NCBI GenBank assembly: GCA_030490835.1
Contig: CM059973.1
Span: 64,918,008 to 64,982,007, forward strand
Direction: 5' to 3'
DNA length: 64,000 nt
Source of the DNA: Annona cherimola
Lineage: Eukaryota; Streptophyta; Magnoliopsida; Magnoliales; Annonaceae
Part shown: piece by piece, positions 25,336 to 36,469 of the stretch
Layout of the letters: each line of letters begins with the position of its first letter
How positions within the stretch are numbered: the first letter of the stretch is position 1
Made by a program: the position numbers and the translations under genes
Notes under the pieces: generated by a model
The model's input: only the letters and a program-made list of their open reading frames with translations
Databases searched by the model: none
What the model was told of the DNA's origin: nothing

Positions 25336-27420
25336 TAAGTGAGAATGAAGAAGGGAATGTAACAATAGATATGAATTCTTTCATAAAGTCATCTTCTTTT
25401 AACCACTGAAGATCTATAGATGAAACTTTAAAAAGATCTTCTAAAACAACTAAATCAAGAGTCTCATGTCCCTCAATACCTACACACAATAGATCAGACA
25501 TAAAAATAAAAGGAATAAATATTGGTCCTCCAATTCCTCAACCAATCTACTCTATGGAACCAAATGAGAAAAACTTAAGCCCAAGAATGTCACCTATCAA
25601 AACAAATATTGGAGACTTTGACCTATCAATAAACATTATTGAAAAGGAATTTGAAATAGATAAAGAAAAACTTTTATAACAAGTTCAATAGGGACAAAAT
25701 TAATTTTATAAAAATTACAATGAGGATAAAAGAAAACTCATTTAAGAAGAATATTAAGAATTTATGAAAACGAATAAAGTTCACATATTTTTCTTTGAAT
25801 GGTTTGAAACTTTCTATTCTCCTGGAAAGTAAGAAGATTACCCGGGAACCATAGAACCAATATGGAAAGACTCCATGGGAAAATAAGTAAAAACTCCAAA
25901 TAATCTTCCAAAAACTGAAATCATAATAGAATTCAAAAATAAATAGATAATATGTTCTTCATACAAAGTTAGAACAGATATTGAAATACCTTCTAAGGGA
26001 AATTATATTAAAAAATTATATGAATAAAATAACTATATAAATCAATCTTTAATTATCATAGAAAAACAGTGAGATAAAATTCAAACTACAATAGAGGACA
26101 AGATAATACCACCTATTGTTCCTAAACCAAAGAATGAGCAAACGATAAATCACTATTTATCCCACATGAAATTCCTAAAATATAATTAAAAGAAATAAGG
26201 AAAAATAACGAATTCATTGACAGAATAAATGAAAATTTTAAAATTCTTGAAATACCTGAAAGCTCAAAAATAGAAAGAATAAACATTGAAGAAGGACAAT
26301 AATCAATCAAAATTCCCAATGCTCCAACCAAATCTACAATATTATACATGTCTAAGACTAAAACTAAGGACTCTTTAGAAGAATCATAGAAGGAAACAAA
26401 CGAACCAGGTTTAGAACTAAACAAAATAGACTCATAGAAAATGTCCTCAACATATACTACCTGATTTATTGTTTGAAGAAAGAAACCAATTTACTTAAGC
26501 ACAATACAATGTAAATACTATTTATGAGTGAAATGTAGAAGGGAAAAATGAAACTCAAATAGTTAATATACTTCAACAAATGACCATGGTTAACAGATCA
26601 TAACGTAGCCCAACTCCTAATAGCAGTTTTCACTGGATCCCTAAAGGATGGTGGGATAATTGTTTGACCCAAACAAAAAAAATGATCCTTTACTCTTATA
26701 AAAAATGACACTAGAGAATTAATAGTAATAGAAGGCAAACTCATTCAAAACGCTATAGACTCTTTAATTCTGACCATAGCAAGTTTTTACATAGGACCAA
26801 ATAATAAACTTAGGAAAATAGATAAAAGAATTTACAAACTTTAAAACGTAAAAAGATGAGTGACTTTAGATTTTACAAAGACTAATTCTTGGCAAGAATA
26901 ATGCTTAGAACATATTGTAATCAACCATTCTGAAAAGAAAGATTGATCACTGGACTCCCATCCTATTTCGCCAAAAAAATTAAGGAAAAAATTAGAGATA
27001 AAAATCATAGGACTATTCCTTATGAAAAATTAACTTATGGAAACATAATATCAGTAGCAAATGATGTAGGATTAGCGTACTGTAATGAACTTAAACAAAA
27101 GGCAAATGAAAACGGGAAAGAATTAAAACAAAACAACAATTAAGAGATTTTTGTGAATAATTTGGAATGGGAAAAATGAAAAGAAATCGTAATGGAAATT
27201 ATTCACGAAAATATAAGAAAAACAGACTATTCAAAAAATATAAAAAACCATACAAAGAAAATAAAGAAGGAACTTCTAAATGAAGGTACAAAAAAAGAAT
27301 AACAAAATATATAAGACAAAACCCTTTTAGTCCCACAAAAAGAAAAGATTTTAAAAAGATTTGCCTACTTGCTGGAAATGCGGAAAAGTAAGTCACTTTG
27401 ATAGTAAATCATGCTCAAAA
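25336..27420 (+). pseudogene. Pararetrovirus capsid-like region with zinc knuckle
   Basis: An acidic, Glu/Lys/Asn-rich region with many stops. Towards its end are an open stretch (26943-27143), a strongly basic segment (27174-27300, rich in KYKK and RKYKKN) and the zinc knuckle CWKCGKVSHFDSKSC at 27370-27414, spaced C-X2-C-X4-H-X5-C. A basic segment plus CCHC knuckle marks the nucleic-acid-binding end of caulimovirid capsid proteins. The capsid assignment of the upstream part rests on position only. Confidence 0.55.
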
Positions 27421-28019
27421 GAAAAATTAATGAACTAGAAATAGACCTACTAAATTTAACAGAATCCCTAAATGAACAATTAGAAAAACTAATGTTAAAT
27501 TCTGACAACTTAAAAAATGAAAAATTACTTAATCTGAAAGGGAGATTGATGAATTAGAATCGAAGACTGATAACTCATATAAATTAAATATGATAACCAA
27601 GAATAAAAAGAATTATTAGATTTTGCAAACCAAATAACTGATCTAGAACGACAAAGAAAATATTTATTAAAAATAAAAAATATGCTCAAAGAAAAATCTT
27701 ATGAAACTCCTTTTAGCAAAATCTTAGAAAAAAGTCAAGCTTATGACCTAACAAAGATCCTAGAACCTCTCAACCAATTAGCCTCGACTAGTAATATAAC
27801 AATCTCTGACTTACAAGCAGAAATTAAACAATTAAAAAGGGATTTAAAAACCTTAAAAGAATCAAATACAACAGAAATAGAAAACCTAAAAGAAAAGATA
27901 GAAAAATTAGAATCAAAAGATGAAGAGAGTGGTTCTTATTCAAATAGAGAAAAGGAAGAAGAACCTTTCATCCAATTAATGTCAAGAGTCTCATATCAAT
28001 TTTAGTACACAAAGATTTC
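27421..28019 (+). pseudogene. Pararetrovirus coiled-coil linker
   Basis: Between the zinc knuckle and the protease lies a Leu/Glu/Lys-rich, heptad-like segment. 27682-28005 stays open and contains ISDLQAEIKQLKRDLKTLKE and IENLKEKIEKLESKDEE, a clear coiled-coil pattern. The role is unknown; it may separate capsid and polymerase parts of the polyprotein. Confidence 0.5.
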
Positions 28020-28330
28020 GCTCTTAATAAACAAAGAACTAATTCTCGAAGCCATAACCCTGATAGATTCAGGAGCAGACCTAAACTGTATTCAAAATGG
28101 ACTAATCTAACAAAAAAATTTAAAAAAATTAAAGAAAGCCTAAGAGGCATAGGGGGAACAAAGTTAAAAATAAATTTTAAACTCACAAATGTAGAAATAA
28201 AACATCAAGATGTGACCTTCAAAACAACCTTCCTATTAGTAAAAGATCTTCAAAGACAAATAATACTAAGAACTCCATTCTTAGAATTAATCAAGTCTTC
28301 CATAGTGAAAGACCAAGGAATAACAACAAA
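28020..28330 (+). pseudogene. Pararetrovirus aspartic protease remnant
   Basis: The active-site-type motif LIDSGADLNCIQ is at 28060-28095, with LILEAI before it. The second half continues in the open stretch from 28212 (FKTTFLLVKDLQRQIILRTP). A stop and a frameshift near 28108-28145 separate the halves. It would have cleaved the polyprotein. Confidence 0.7.
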
Positions 28331-29530
28331 TATTTTAGGAAAAAAAGTAGTTTTTGATTTTATCCAAAAGTCACAACAAAAGAACATAAATCTATTAAAA
28401 AATAAATCACTAACTATAACTTTGATAACCCAAAAACAAAAACACCTAAATTTCCTAAAAGAAGAATTGAGATTCAAAAGAATAGACGAACAATTAAAAA
28501 ACCCTAAATTACAAAAAAAAATAAAAGATTTTGAAGAAAAATTAAAAATTGAGGTATGTGCAGATCTCCCAAATGCATTTTGGGAGAGGAAACAACAGAA
28601 GGTAACTCTCCCTTATGAACCAACATTTGATAAAAATAAGATACCTACAAATGCTAGACCTATTCAAATGAATAAAGAAATCTTGGAATATTGCAAAGAA
28701 AAAATAAAATACTTAATAAAAAATTAATACGACCTTCAAAATCTCCATAGTCTTATGCAGCTTTCTATGTTTGAAAAAATTCCGAAATAGAAAGGGGAAG
28801 TCCAAGTAATAAACTATAAACCTTTAAACAGAGCCTTAAAATGGATTAGGTACCTAATCCCAAATTAAAAAAATCTCTTACAAAAGATAATAACTGCAAC
28901 AATCTTTTCAAAATTTGATATAAAATCAGGATTTTGGCAAATCCAAATAGAAGAAAAGGATAAATATAAAATAGCTTTCACAGTCCCATTTGAACAATAT
29001 AAATGGAATGTAATACCATTTGGACTAAAAAGCATACCATCAGAATTTCAAAAAATTATAAACGACATAATAAATCCCTATACTAAATTCTCAATAGTAT
29101 ATATAGATGATAAGATAATATTTTCAGAAACAATAAAACAATATTTTAAACACCTAAACATTTTCTTAAAAATAATCCAAAGAAATGGATTAGTAATTTT
29201 AAAAATAAAATACTTACTCTTCCAAACAAAAATTTGATTTTTAGGGCATGAAATTTATCATAACACAATCATCCCAATCCAAAGGTCACTGGAATTTGGT
29301 AATAAATTTCCTGATAAGATAACGGACAAAACTCAACTTCAAAGATTTCTAGGAGCATTAAATTATGTATCTAATTTCTATCCAAATCTTAGTACCATAT
29401 GTAAACCATTGTATCAAAGATTAAAGAAAAATCCACCAAATTGGACCGATCAAAACTCAAAAATTGTTCAACAAGTAAAGAAGCAATTAACAAATCTACT
29501 TGTCTAAAACCTTGCTGATCCAGTAGCAAA
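28331..29530 (+). pseudogene. Pararetrovirus reverse transcriptase remnant
   Basis: Palm motifs are readable: FSKFDIKSGFWQIQI (about 28905-28950), WNVIPFGLKSIPSEFQKI (about 29005-29060) and VYIDD at 29096-29110 with the catalytic Asp pair retained. The connection contains LQRFLGALNYVSNFYPNL (about 29338-29392). Stops occur, for example at 28726 and near 28790 and 29236, and the fingers region is partly missing. The order matches Caulimoviridae rather than LTR elements. Confidence 0.8.
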
Positions 29531-29965
29531 GAAGATTGAAGAAACAGATGTCTCAGATATAGGCTATGGGGGCATCCTCAAACAAGTAAGAGAAAAAAAG
29601 GAATAAGTAGTTTAATATCATTTAAGAATATGGAACGAAATACAACAAAAATACTCGACAATAAAAAAGGAAGTTTTAAGCATTGTTTTATGCAAAAAAA
29701 AGTTTCAACATGATTTATTAAATCAAACATTTTTAGTACGAGCAGATTGCAAAGCAGCCCAATATGTTTTATAAAAAGATATCCAAAATTAAGTTTCCAA
29801 ATATATATTTGCAAGATGGCAGACATTTTGTCAAATTTCAATTTTGATATAGAATTTATAAAAGACTCTTTGAACTCAATCCTAGATTTTCTAACTAAAG
29901 AATTTCTTCAGGGATCAAAGTCTTCAACAACCGGCGACAATGATGCCGCAAAAGCCACCTAATAA
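29531..29965 (+). pseudogene. Pararetrovirus RNase H remnant
   Basis: Follows the reverse transcriptase directly. TDVSDIGYGGIL (29547-29582) is the first catalytic strand (Asp before the GYGG-like turn), and YSTIKKEVLSIVLCKKKFQH (about 29650-29710) the helix with the catalytic Glu. LVRADCKAA (about 29731) matches the third strand. Stops follow at about 29772 and later. Confidence 0.65.
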
Positions 29966-31480
29966 ACCGAAGTCAAGCCCGAAACTCCTGATTCTTATTC
30001 ACAATTCCAAGTAACCATGACTCATTCCTCTATTGCCAAAACCACAAATTTGTCAAGTCCCTTGCATGCAGAAATGGCTGCAAGGACCATACTAAATCAA
30101 TAAGTCAAACTCAAACTTCTACTCCTCAAACAAAAATGACACCTCTGGCATTGCCTGAACCCGAAACTTCCCAGGCACCTACATCCACCGATCTCAGTCA
30201 GTTGGATGAATAAACTGCTCTAACACTTATTCAAAAGTCTCCTAAACTCAAAGCCATAGAACCATTCAAATCTGTATGGCTTAAACATTCCGCCAAAAAA
30301 ATCATACCTCAAACTCTGTAATCAAAATTAGTCAAAAATATTGAACTACACCCAACTCCAATCCAAACAAAAATCCCAAACAAATCCAAATACGTCACAA
30401 AACCAAACGCATCAATACCCATTTGTTACATGATTTCTAAACATTTAAAGACCCCACTCAATTAGCCAAAACTCTTTTTTTCCTAACTCATCATGATAAA
30501 ACCACGGATTACTATAAAATCTAGAAGTTCTATGAACTCATCCTTGTCAATACCTAATCCATACAAGCCAAACATTATCTCAACAAAGATGATCCAACAG
30601 AAATTACCCATTCAAGCATTCAAATTCAAAAAATTTTGATGCGTCAGATTTTGAATCGATGAAAAAAATCAAAGAAACTTTCAATTACTTTTAACCCTCA
30701 AACATACACATACCGGGACTATCTACTAGCCTGGTATAAAGCCTTTTGGTATAAAAATAAATTAGGAAATCATTCCCAGATGTTTTATTTCAAACGAAAC
30801 ACAAACTATATTTTTTGCCTTTTAGTTTGCTCAATGGTGGGACCATTTTGGATTAATTTTTGAAATATTTCCACCAATAGTAAATCAAGGTTTCTAAACT
30901 TTTTGCAAACATGCTCACCTTTCGAATTATGAAACATATTTTTCTCAAACTTTAAATTTTTGTTCAAAATTTTCTCTAGCCTGGATTTGTCAATGAGAGT
31001 ATGTTTTTCTTGAAAATCCAAAACCCGACCATCTTCCCTTGAAAGAATTTTCAAGGTAAAATAGTGGGACGCTTTTACATATACCCATGTTGAGCCTCAA
31101 TAGGTCATTGAATGGATAAACAAATAGTAACTCTAGACACCAGAGACTCCATCCAAACAAGAATTGCAATTCTTATCTCAAAAGTCTGCAGTCCAATCCA
31201 AACTCACAATAACACCAACCCAAGAAGATTTTGTCAAACTCCTCCAAGAAATACCGATGCAGCTTAGCCTGCAGCCTTCTGTACAACCGATCACCAAACT
31301 CGAAGAAGACCAACGGTCTGCTACCGGGTCAAATGAAGCCAACCAGGCAGACCAGAATCAAGATGTGTGGGGACGCACTGAGTCCCAATATCAACTACAT
31401 TTCTATACTTAAAAAAAACTAGTTACAAACCGTCGTCTTCAACTCTCATTCAAACATTTTCTCCAGCCATTTTCACCTCC
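29966..31480 (+). pseudogene. Pararetrovirus downstream ORF remnant
   Basis: Continues after RNase H with stops in all frames. One stretch has a Cys/His cluster, CQNHKFVKSLACRNGCKDH at 30034-30090 (C-X2-H-X7-C-X3-C-X2-H), possibly metal-binding. FNPQTYTYRDYLLAWYKAFW near 30695-30755 is the best-preserved part, and 31164-31412 is open (EDFVKLLQEIPMQL). Several caulimovirids carry an extra ORF after the polymerase (a transactivator or a protein of unknown role). I cannot tell which this was. Confidence 0.45.
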
Positions 31481-31561
31481 GCCTGCATGACAGCATTGCG
31501 ACATCACCAACTCTACCCACACAAAAAGACAAAACATCATTCAAACATCAAGCACTCATTT

Positions 31562-31731
31562 GGAATCCATAAAGGCTTTTCAGAACTGCCGCTCCAACAA
31601 TATTTGTCAGGAATCCATATAGGATTTTCAGAACTGACGCTCCAACAGTATCTGTCGAGAATCCTAATAGGCTTTTTAGAATCAACAGTACTTGTTAGAT
31701 TCAGAACCATCACTCTAATAGTGCTCGTCGA
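31562..31731 (+). repeat. Tandem repeat upstream of the pararetrovirus TATA box
   Basis: Two 48-base units (31562-31609, 31610-31657) begin GGAATCCATA and end TATTTGTCA / TATCTGTCG. A third, expanded unit follows (31658-about 31731, AGAATCCTAATAGGC ... GTGCTCGTCG). Their position about 100-260 bases before the TATA box suggests enhancer-like repeats; that role is inferred. Confidence 0.7.
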
Positions 31732-31827
31732 AAATCTCTGACAGAAATCCAATAAGTTTGGCACAACAGTAGTGGTAGCAGTCATTCCAAGCCATCAACA
31801 ATCATTCATAAAACATCTCTAAATGGC

Positions 31828-31834
31828 TATAAAG
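31828..31834 (+). promoter_or_regulatory. Pararetrovirus promoter TATA box
   Basis: TATAAAG within GGCTATAAAGAGGG, after the tandem repeats and before a CT-rich leader (ACTCTCTCTCTCTCACTCAC at about 31918). The layout resembles the pregenomic promoter of caulimovirids. Confidence 0.55.
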
Positions 31835-32171
31835 AGGGAGCTGAAGAAGAAGGAAGGCATTGACACATTTCCAAAGCCCTCTCCTTGAAGCAATTGCCAA
31901 AGTTCTTCTCACACACACTCTCTCTCTCTCACTCACTCAACTCGTAACCACTCCTACTCTGTAAACCTCTTCAAAACTTCTGTTGTAAGACAATCTCAAA
32001 GCTCTACCGATGAAACAAAGTTGTTGATTTAGAGCTTGATCTAATTCCTAAACTTGTAAGTTATTTTCAAAGATAGATTTCAAACTCGTATTGTAAACTC
32101 TATCATTTCAATCGAATCTTTATTTGCCTACATTTTTATTTACTGTTTCACATGCATGTCATTATAATTAA

Positions 32172-32545
32172 ATGACTTTAAACTTAAAAATCTTATTTCA
32201 AAACCTTGACAATAATATCAATGACAAACTAGCTTTGTGGGAAGTTATTCCAGGTCATCTTTCTCTTATTCAAGAACAAATACAAAGACATAAACTTATT
32301 ATAAAATTTCTAGAAATATTAAGAGAAAGACAAAATCGACACCCGAACTAGTTTAGACACTTTACGATCTCTAGTTTAGAAGAAGACAAACAGAAACTAG
32401 AAGAATTATTGTCTATATTAGCTACCCAATCCTACATCCACACAACTAAAAGATTTAAGGTGGGAATTAAGGTGTCTATGTTATAAAAGGATAGAACTAC
32501 AAACCTATTTAGAAAGTCATCTTCCCTAGAAGTTTGATTCCAAGG
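32172..32545 (+). pseudogene. Small first-ORF-like remnant of the pararetrovirus
   Basis: The ATG at 32172 opens MTLNLKILFQNLDNNINDKL, continuing with WEVIPGHLSLIQEQIQRHKL and a Glu/Lys-rich helix-like stretch, with a stop after HPN near 32350 and more after it. A small helical ORF right after the leader occurs in some caulimovirids. The pararetrovirus sequence appears to end here, before its movement-protein region would recur. Confidence 0.4.
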
Positions 32546-32894
32546 TATACAAAGAACAAAGAGGAATACTTTATAAATATCAAGTTATATATATGTATAT
32601 ATGAGGTGTATTCAAGTGCAGCATTATTGCACTGTAATTATATGCATATATATATATGTATGTATGTATATATACGTATGTATGTATATATATATATGTA
32701 TGTATGTATATATATGAGACTCATTCATGTGCCGATAGACTGCACCGTATTCTGTAAAATGGGCATCACATATATTAGATTGCAATAAAATTTTATACAA
32801 TCGTTTATCCACATAAAAATCATACTTTAGATGGTTTACATGCTGAAAATACTACTTTAAACTTAATATTTATATTAAACTATTTTATTACGTT
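32546..32894. repeat. TA/TGTA microsatellite and duplicated flank
   Basis: 32640-32716 is an alternating ATAT / GTATGTAT microsatellite. The part after about 32770 (TTTATCCACATAAAAATCAT ... ATTACGTTG) is a diverged copy of 39225-39345, the right flank of the element at 37336. Confidence 0.6.
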
Positions 32895-32899
32895 GATTT

Positions 32900-34229
32900 T
32901 GTTGGCCCCGAGTTAATGGCAAAACCCAAGAAGGGAGGGGTGAATTGGGTTCTTAAAAAAAAATTTGGTATATTAAAACTTAACCCCTTGAAAGTTTAAT
33001 CCCCTTGATGAAACATGATATGAAATAGAATGAGTGGGTGCAAATGGAATATAAAATGCAAGCAATCAAACCAAACAAGAGACAACAATATATAGTGGTT
33101 CAGGCAACCTTCCCTACTCCACTCTTCCAAGCACACACTCGTTGTGTCTTGAGTTCCACTATTATATTTTCAATACAATCTAGAGCACCCGCTCTCTTCT
33201 AGATTCTAGCTCTAGGGGGCATATACAATAATCACTTGTTGGTGAGACCAACTCCAACCAACCAAGTCCAATCTATTGGTGAGACAAACTTCAACCAATC
33301 AAGCAAAACCCGTTAGTGAGACAAACTCAAACCAACCCCCTGTTTCGCTTCTTTTTGAATTCGGTCTCCAATACCGATCCAAGACAACAACACAAAACTA
33401 AATAGACAAAAGAGAAATTACACTTTAAAACGTGTATTCGATAAGCTCCGGAAGCTCCTTGTCTTGTGGAGATGATAATCTTGGAAACACACTTGAAAGT
33501 TGTAGCACTTGAAGCTTCAATAGTTATTCAAATAACTTCAACACACTTGAATATTAGAAGATGAAAGCCCAACATGTGTTTTCCTCTTTCTTTCCTCCTA
33601 TGTTCTTTCACGTTCATACATCAATGGTATATATAGATGAAAAAAGATTCTAGCCATTGGAGTGGAAGTTCACGCACATCTAGAGCTCCAACTTTCGGAT
33701 TTTCGACCGTTGCGAGTTGAAGTCGCAAGTGAAGTCGACTTCGGATGAGTAGAGTCGACTTCGGATGAGTAGAGTCGACTTCGGATGGTGAAGTCGACTT
33801 GAGATGCGACTTCGTCTTGTTAAAACTCGCTGTCAACTCTCTGTCCAAAATTTTGTCTTTGAAGTCGCAGGTGAAGTCGACTTGGGATGAGTGAAGTCGA
33901 CTTCGGTTTGTTGAAGTCGACTTGGGATGAGACTTCACTTTGCTATCTGTCCGAAGTCGCAGGCGAAGTCGACTTGGGTTTGGGACTTCACCCAAGTCGC
34001 AAGTGAAGTCGACTTGGCTGTGTGACTTCACTTTGCTGAACTTGCAATTCATGAACTTTAACTCTTGAAACTTAAATTATTTTACATTTTCATTTTCATA
34101 CACATAATCAGAGATAAAATATCTTAGAACACTTAAACAAATGTATTAGATCCTTTTTAATGATATTTCAATTATTTGTTAATCATCAAAATCAAATTAA
34201 TCATTCTTAAAGCAAGCATATGATCAACA
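32900..34229. mobile_element. LTR-like element with GTCGAC array, copy 1 (1330 bp)
   Basis: Begins TGTTGGCCCCGAGTTAATGG and ends GATCAACA, with 5-base duplications GATTT at 32895-32899 and 34230-34234. TG...CA ends and 5-base duplications fit a solo LTR or a small non-autonomous LTR element. It shares with copy 2 (37336-39141) the GGGAGGGGTGAATTGGGTTC start, ATAGTGGTTC, CCCTACTCCACTCTTCCAAGC and TCTAGATTCTAGCTCTAGGG. There is no coding capacity; a long minus-strand frame (33621-34052) is only the repeat array read through. Confidence 0.75.
33718..34032. repeat. AAGTCGACTT palindrome array, copy 1
   Basis: About nine GTCGAC cores in roughly 300 bases, most inside GAAGTCGACTT followed by CGGATGAG or GGGATGAG, spaced irregularly at about 20-45 bases. 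Each unit is self-complementary, so single strands could fold into many small hairpins. Confidence 0.8.
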
Positions 34230-34440
34230 GATTTTACACTATTTTAAGATGGGAACTGCGGATATATTGGATTTAGATGAAAATCGGTATCCTAATAAAG
34301 TGAACAATTCTAAATAAAATGGGTAGAGTAGATTTCTCATTCATGATCATGTGGGGCCCACAATGCATGGACTGCACGGTGCATGCATTGTAATATTTTC
34401 CTATATATATGTATACGGATGTGACTGAATGCACTCATAT

Positions 34441-36191
34441 TGTAACGCCCCATTCATAAAAATACTCAATAACTAATCAACGGCGCTACACAATCATAGA
34501 AAAATTCAGCAGCATCTCCCCATAACATACAAGGGGTAATATGGAATACATGACCTGATATTCATTACATTTCCATCTGTAACATTCAATCCTATTTATA
34601 TACTTGCATCTTCATATAATAAGAACATTCATATAGAAGGAAATCATTACATATTTTCCTTACACAACAAACAGATATAATAGTCATGCATATGTGCATC
34701 AACAAGGATTATAATCCAATCTGAAATACCAAATACATTATAGTTGTCAAAACGAATCCGCCTAAGTAATTGTCTACATATATGATTATCAAAAGAGCAC
34801 AAGTCTAAAAGAACTGGAATCAACATATTGTGCTAGGGTCTCTCATGTTTGATCTTCAACTTGTCCCATCCTTAAGTTCTCCTTCTGACCTGCGATCTAA
34901 AACCACAATAACAATGATATGAGTCTAAATAGACCCAGTAAGTAGATAGTGGTTAGCACAAAGTGCAAATAAGCATAATGATGGATACTCATACAGTGAT
35001 GAAGCTAATACACATGGGTCCAATACCCACTCCCAAGATCGTATACATATAACCATACACACAAATTGACCAACACAACCAATCATCTACTCATGTCCAT
35101 CAAGGGCCATGAACAACCCTCTCCTCATGTCAATCAGGGGCCATGAACAACCCTTACAACCAACTATTTGAGATAACGCATCATACATAACAGACAATGA
35201 AACACATCGCAAACCACGCATACAACATCAACACAATTCAGATACAACACATAGATCCGTCACACAAGCATTTTATCAAACACATGATAGGTGCGAAATG
35301 AAAGAACCTTCAATTCATACTCTCGATTGGGGCAAATCAATTCACGTCACATTTCAACAATATAACAACTGCTAAGAAGTCTTTTACATCATAGAAATCA
35401 CGCATTCAAAGTAAATTCACCATGAACCCTAACTGTTACGAACTCTACGCCTAATATCATGGAGTCGTTAGAAGCTATACATTCCCTCTAGCCTCGTATC
35501 GCGTTTAACGTAAAATTTCATCACTAAATCGAGAAGGGGCGACATCTACTTACCTTGACCGTGATCCCTCCCAAGACAGCGACCCTAGATGTGGACTGCA
35601 GAAATTCGGAGCCTTGGAGCTTCCTGAATTCGGATCTATGACCTTCAAGGTAGTTGGTATAGTTCCCCTCAAGCGATCACGGGTGGTTCGAACTGAGTGG
35701 AAGAGAAAGTAGAAGAGGAACGAAGAACCAGAAGAGAAGGAGAAGAGAACGCGGTCGGGCGCGAAATGGGAATGAAACCCTAGAGCGCGGGCCGCTTATG
35801 TTAATAGAATCCATTGAGTCGGGTCGGGGCTCGGGTCGGGTCCAGTCGCAATTAGTAATTTAATTCCCCTCTCCTACAACTTAATAATTAAAATTTTCTT
35901 CAGGGGCGCTGCCCCCTGCACCCCCGCAAGGGCGCTGCCCCCTTGACCCCCGCGACCTGACCGGGCAGGTCGAACCCCGTACCTACTCTGCGAGGGAAAC
36001 AATAGTCATAGTGCCCATCAATGGAACGCTAATCATACATGCACATATGCACTATACATCTCCTAAATGTCGTGTCCATGTATGTTATGTATCCATTAAT
36101 ATCGTAAAATTCTTACTAGCATGTTCATAAATTACCTCATAAATAGAGAAAAGTTATAATAAAAATAGAATAAAAATACCTGGTCCTCACA
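34441..36191 (-). mobile_element. Solo LTR, minus strand (1751 bp)
   Basis: On the minus strand it starts TGTGAGGACCAGG and ends AATGGGGCGTTACA. CATAT is duplicated at 34436-34440 and 36192-36196. It contains a donor-like CAAG|GTAAGTAG near 35554, the CTTAC-hairpin (34920-34937) and downstream AG sites (TTTTAG, ATCGCAG). The terminus resembles that of Ty3 element 2 (GGGGCGTTACA), so it is probably a chromovirus solo LTR left by LTR-LTR recombination. A GC-rich patch with duplicated GGGCGCTGCCCCC lies at 35903-35945. Confidence 0.8.
34920..34937 (-). promoter_or_regulatory. CTTAC-hairpin of the solo LTR
   Basis: Minus strand: CTTAC, TGGGT, loop CTATTTAG, ACTCA. The stem pairs with one G-U. 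TTTTAG follows 23 bases downstream and ATCGCAG 7 bases after that. Confidence 0.5.
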
Positions 36192-36214
36192 CATATGCAT
36201 TCAATTTTAAATTT

Positions 36215-36450
36215 TTTAATAAAAAGATAATCTAGGTGTATTTAATGTCTATCAATTTTTACTATTTTTGAAGACTTTTAGATTTTTATTTTTTATTTTT
36301 TAAAATCAGTGGCGTTTTCATAATTAATGAATTATGAAAACGCCACTGATTTTTAAAAATAAAAAATAAATATCTAAAAGTCTCCAAAAATTGTAAAAGT
36401 CAATATACATGTTAAATACATCTAAATTAATAGTTGTATAAAAAACCTTT
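36215..36450. mobile_element. MITE with a near-perfect central palindrome
   Basis: A long hairpin: a 21-base perfect arm (ATCAGTGGCGTTTTCATAATT at 36305-36325, here shown only to its first 20-21 bases) faces its complement at 36330-36350 across AATG. Weaker pairing extends about 90 bases further on each side (TAGGTGTATTTAATGTCTAT against TATACATGTTAAATACATCT). Non-coding. The outer arms resemble the MITEs at 601 and 57591. Confidence 0.6.
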
Positions 36451-36469
36451 CAAAAAATATAAAAAATGA

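Larger units (their letters stand above)
24512..32545 (+). mobile_element. Endogenous pararetrovirus (Caulimoviridae), decayed, permuted copy
   Basis: Plus-strand remnants occur in this order: movement protein, a capsid-like region with zinc knuckle, coiled coil, aspartic protease, reverse transcriptase, RNase H, a further ORF, a promoter region with TATA box, a leader, and a small first-ORF-like frame. The last parts belong at the start of a caulimovirid transcript, so the integrated copy is a linear piece of a circular genome opened inside or just before the movement protein. There is no LTR and no integrase. Stops and frameshifts are throughout, so it is a fossil. The motifs suggest a petuvirus/florendovirus/solendovirus-like relative, but I do not assign a genus. 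Confidence 0.85.

Noticed and set aside
31562..31731. CRISPR-like array
   Set aside because: Direct tandem repeats without unique spacers, in plant DNA and next to a viral promoter.
32534..32812. Tyr/Ile-rich frames on both strands near 32.6 kb
   Set aside because: Read-through of the TA/TGTA microsatellite.
33621..34052. 143-codon minus-strand frame in the LTR-like element
   Set aside because: It is the GTCGAC repeat array read through in one frame; the repeating KSH-KST / QVDFTCD pattern reflects the DNA repeat, and copy 2 does not keep the frame.
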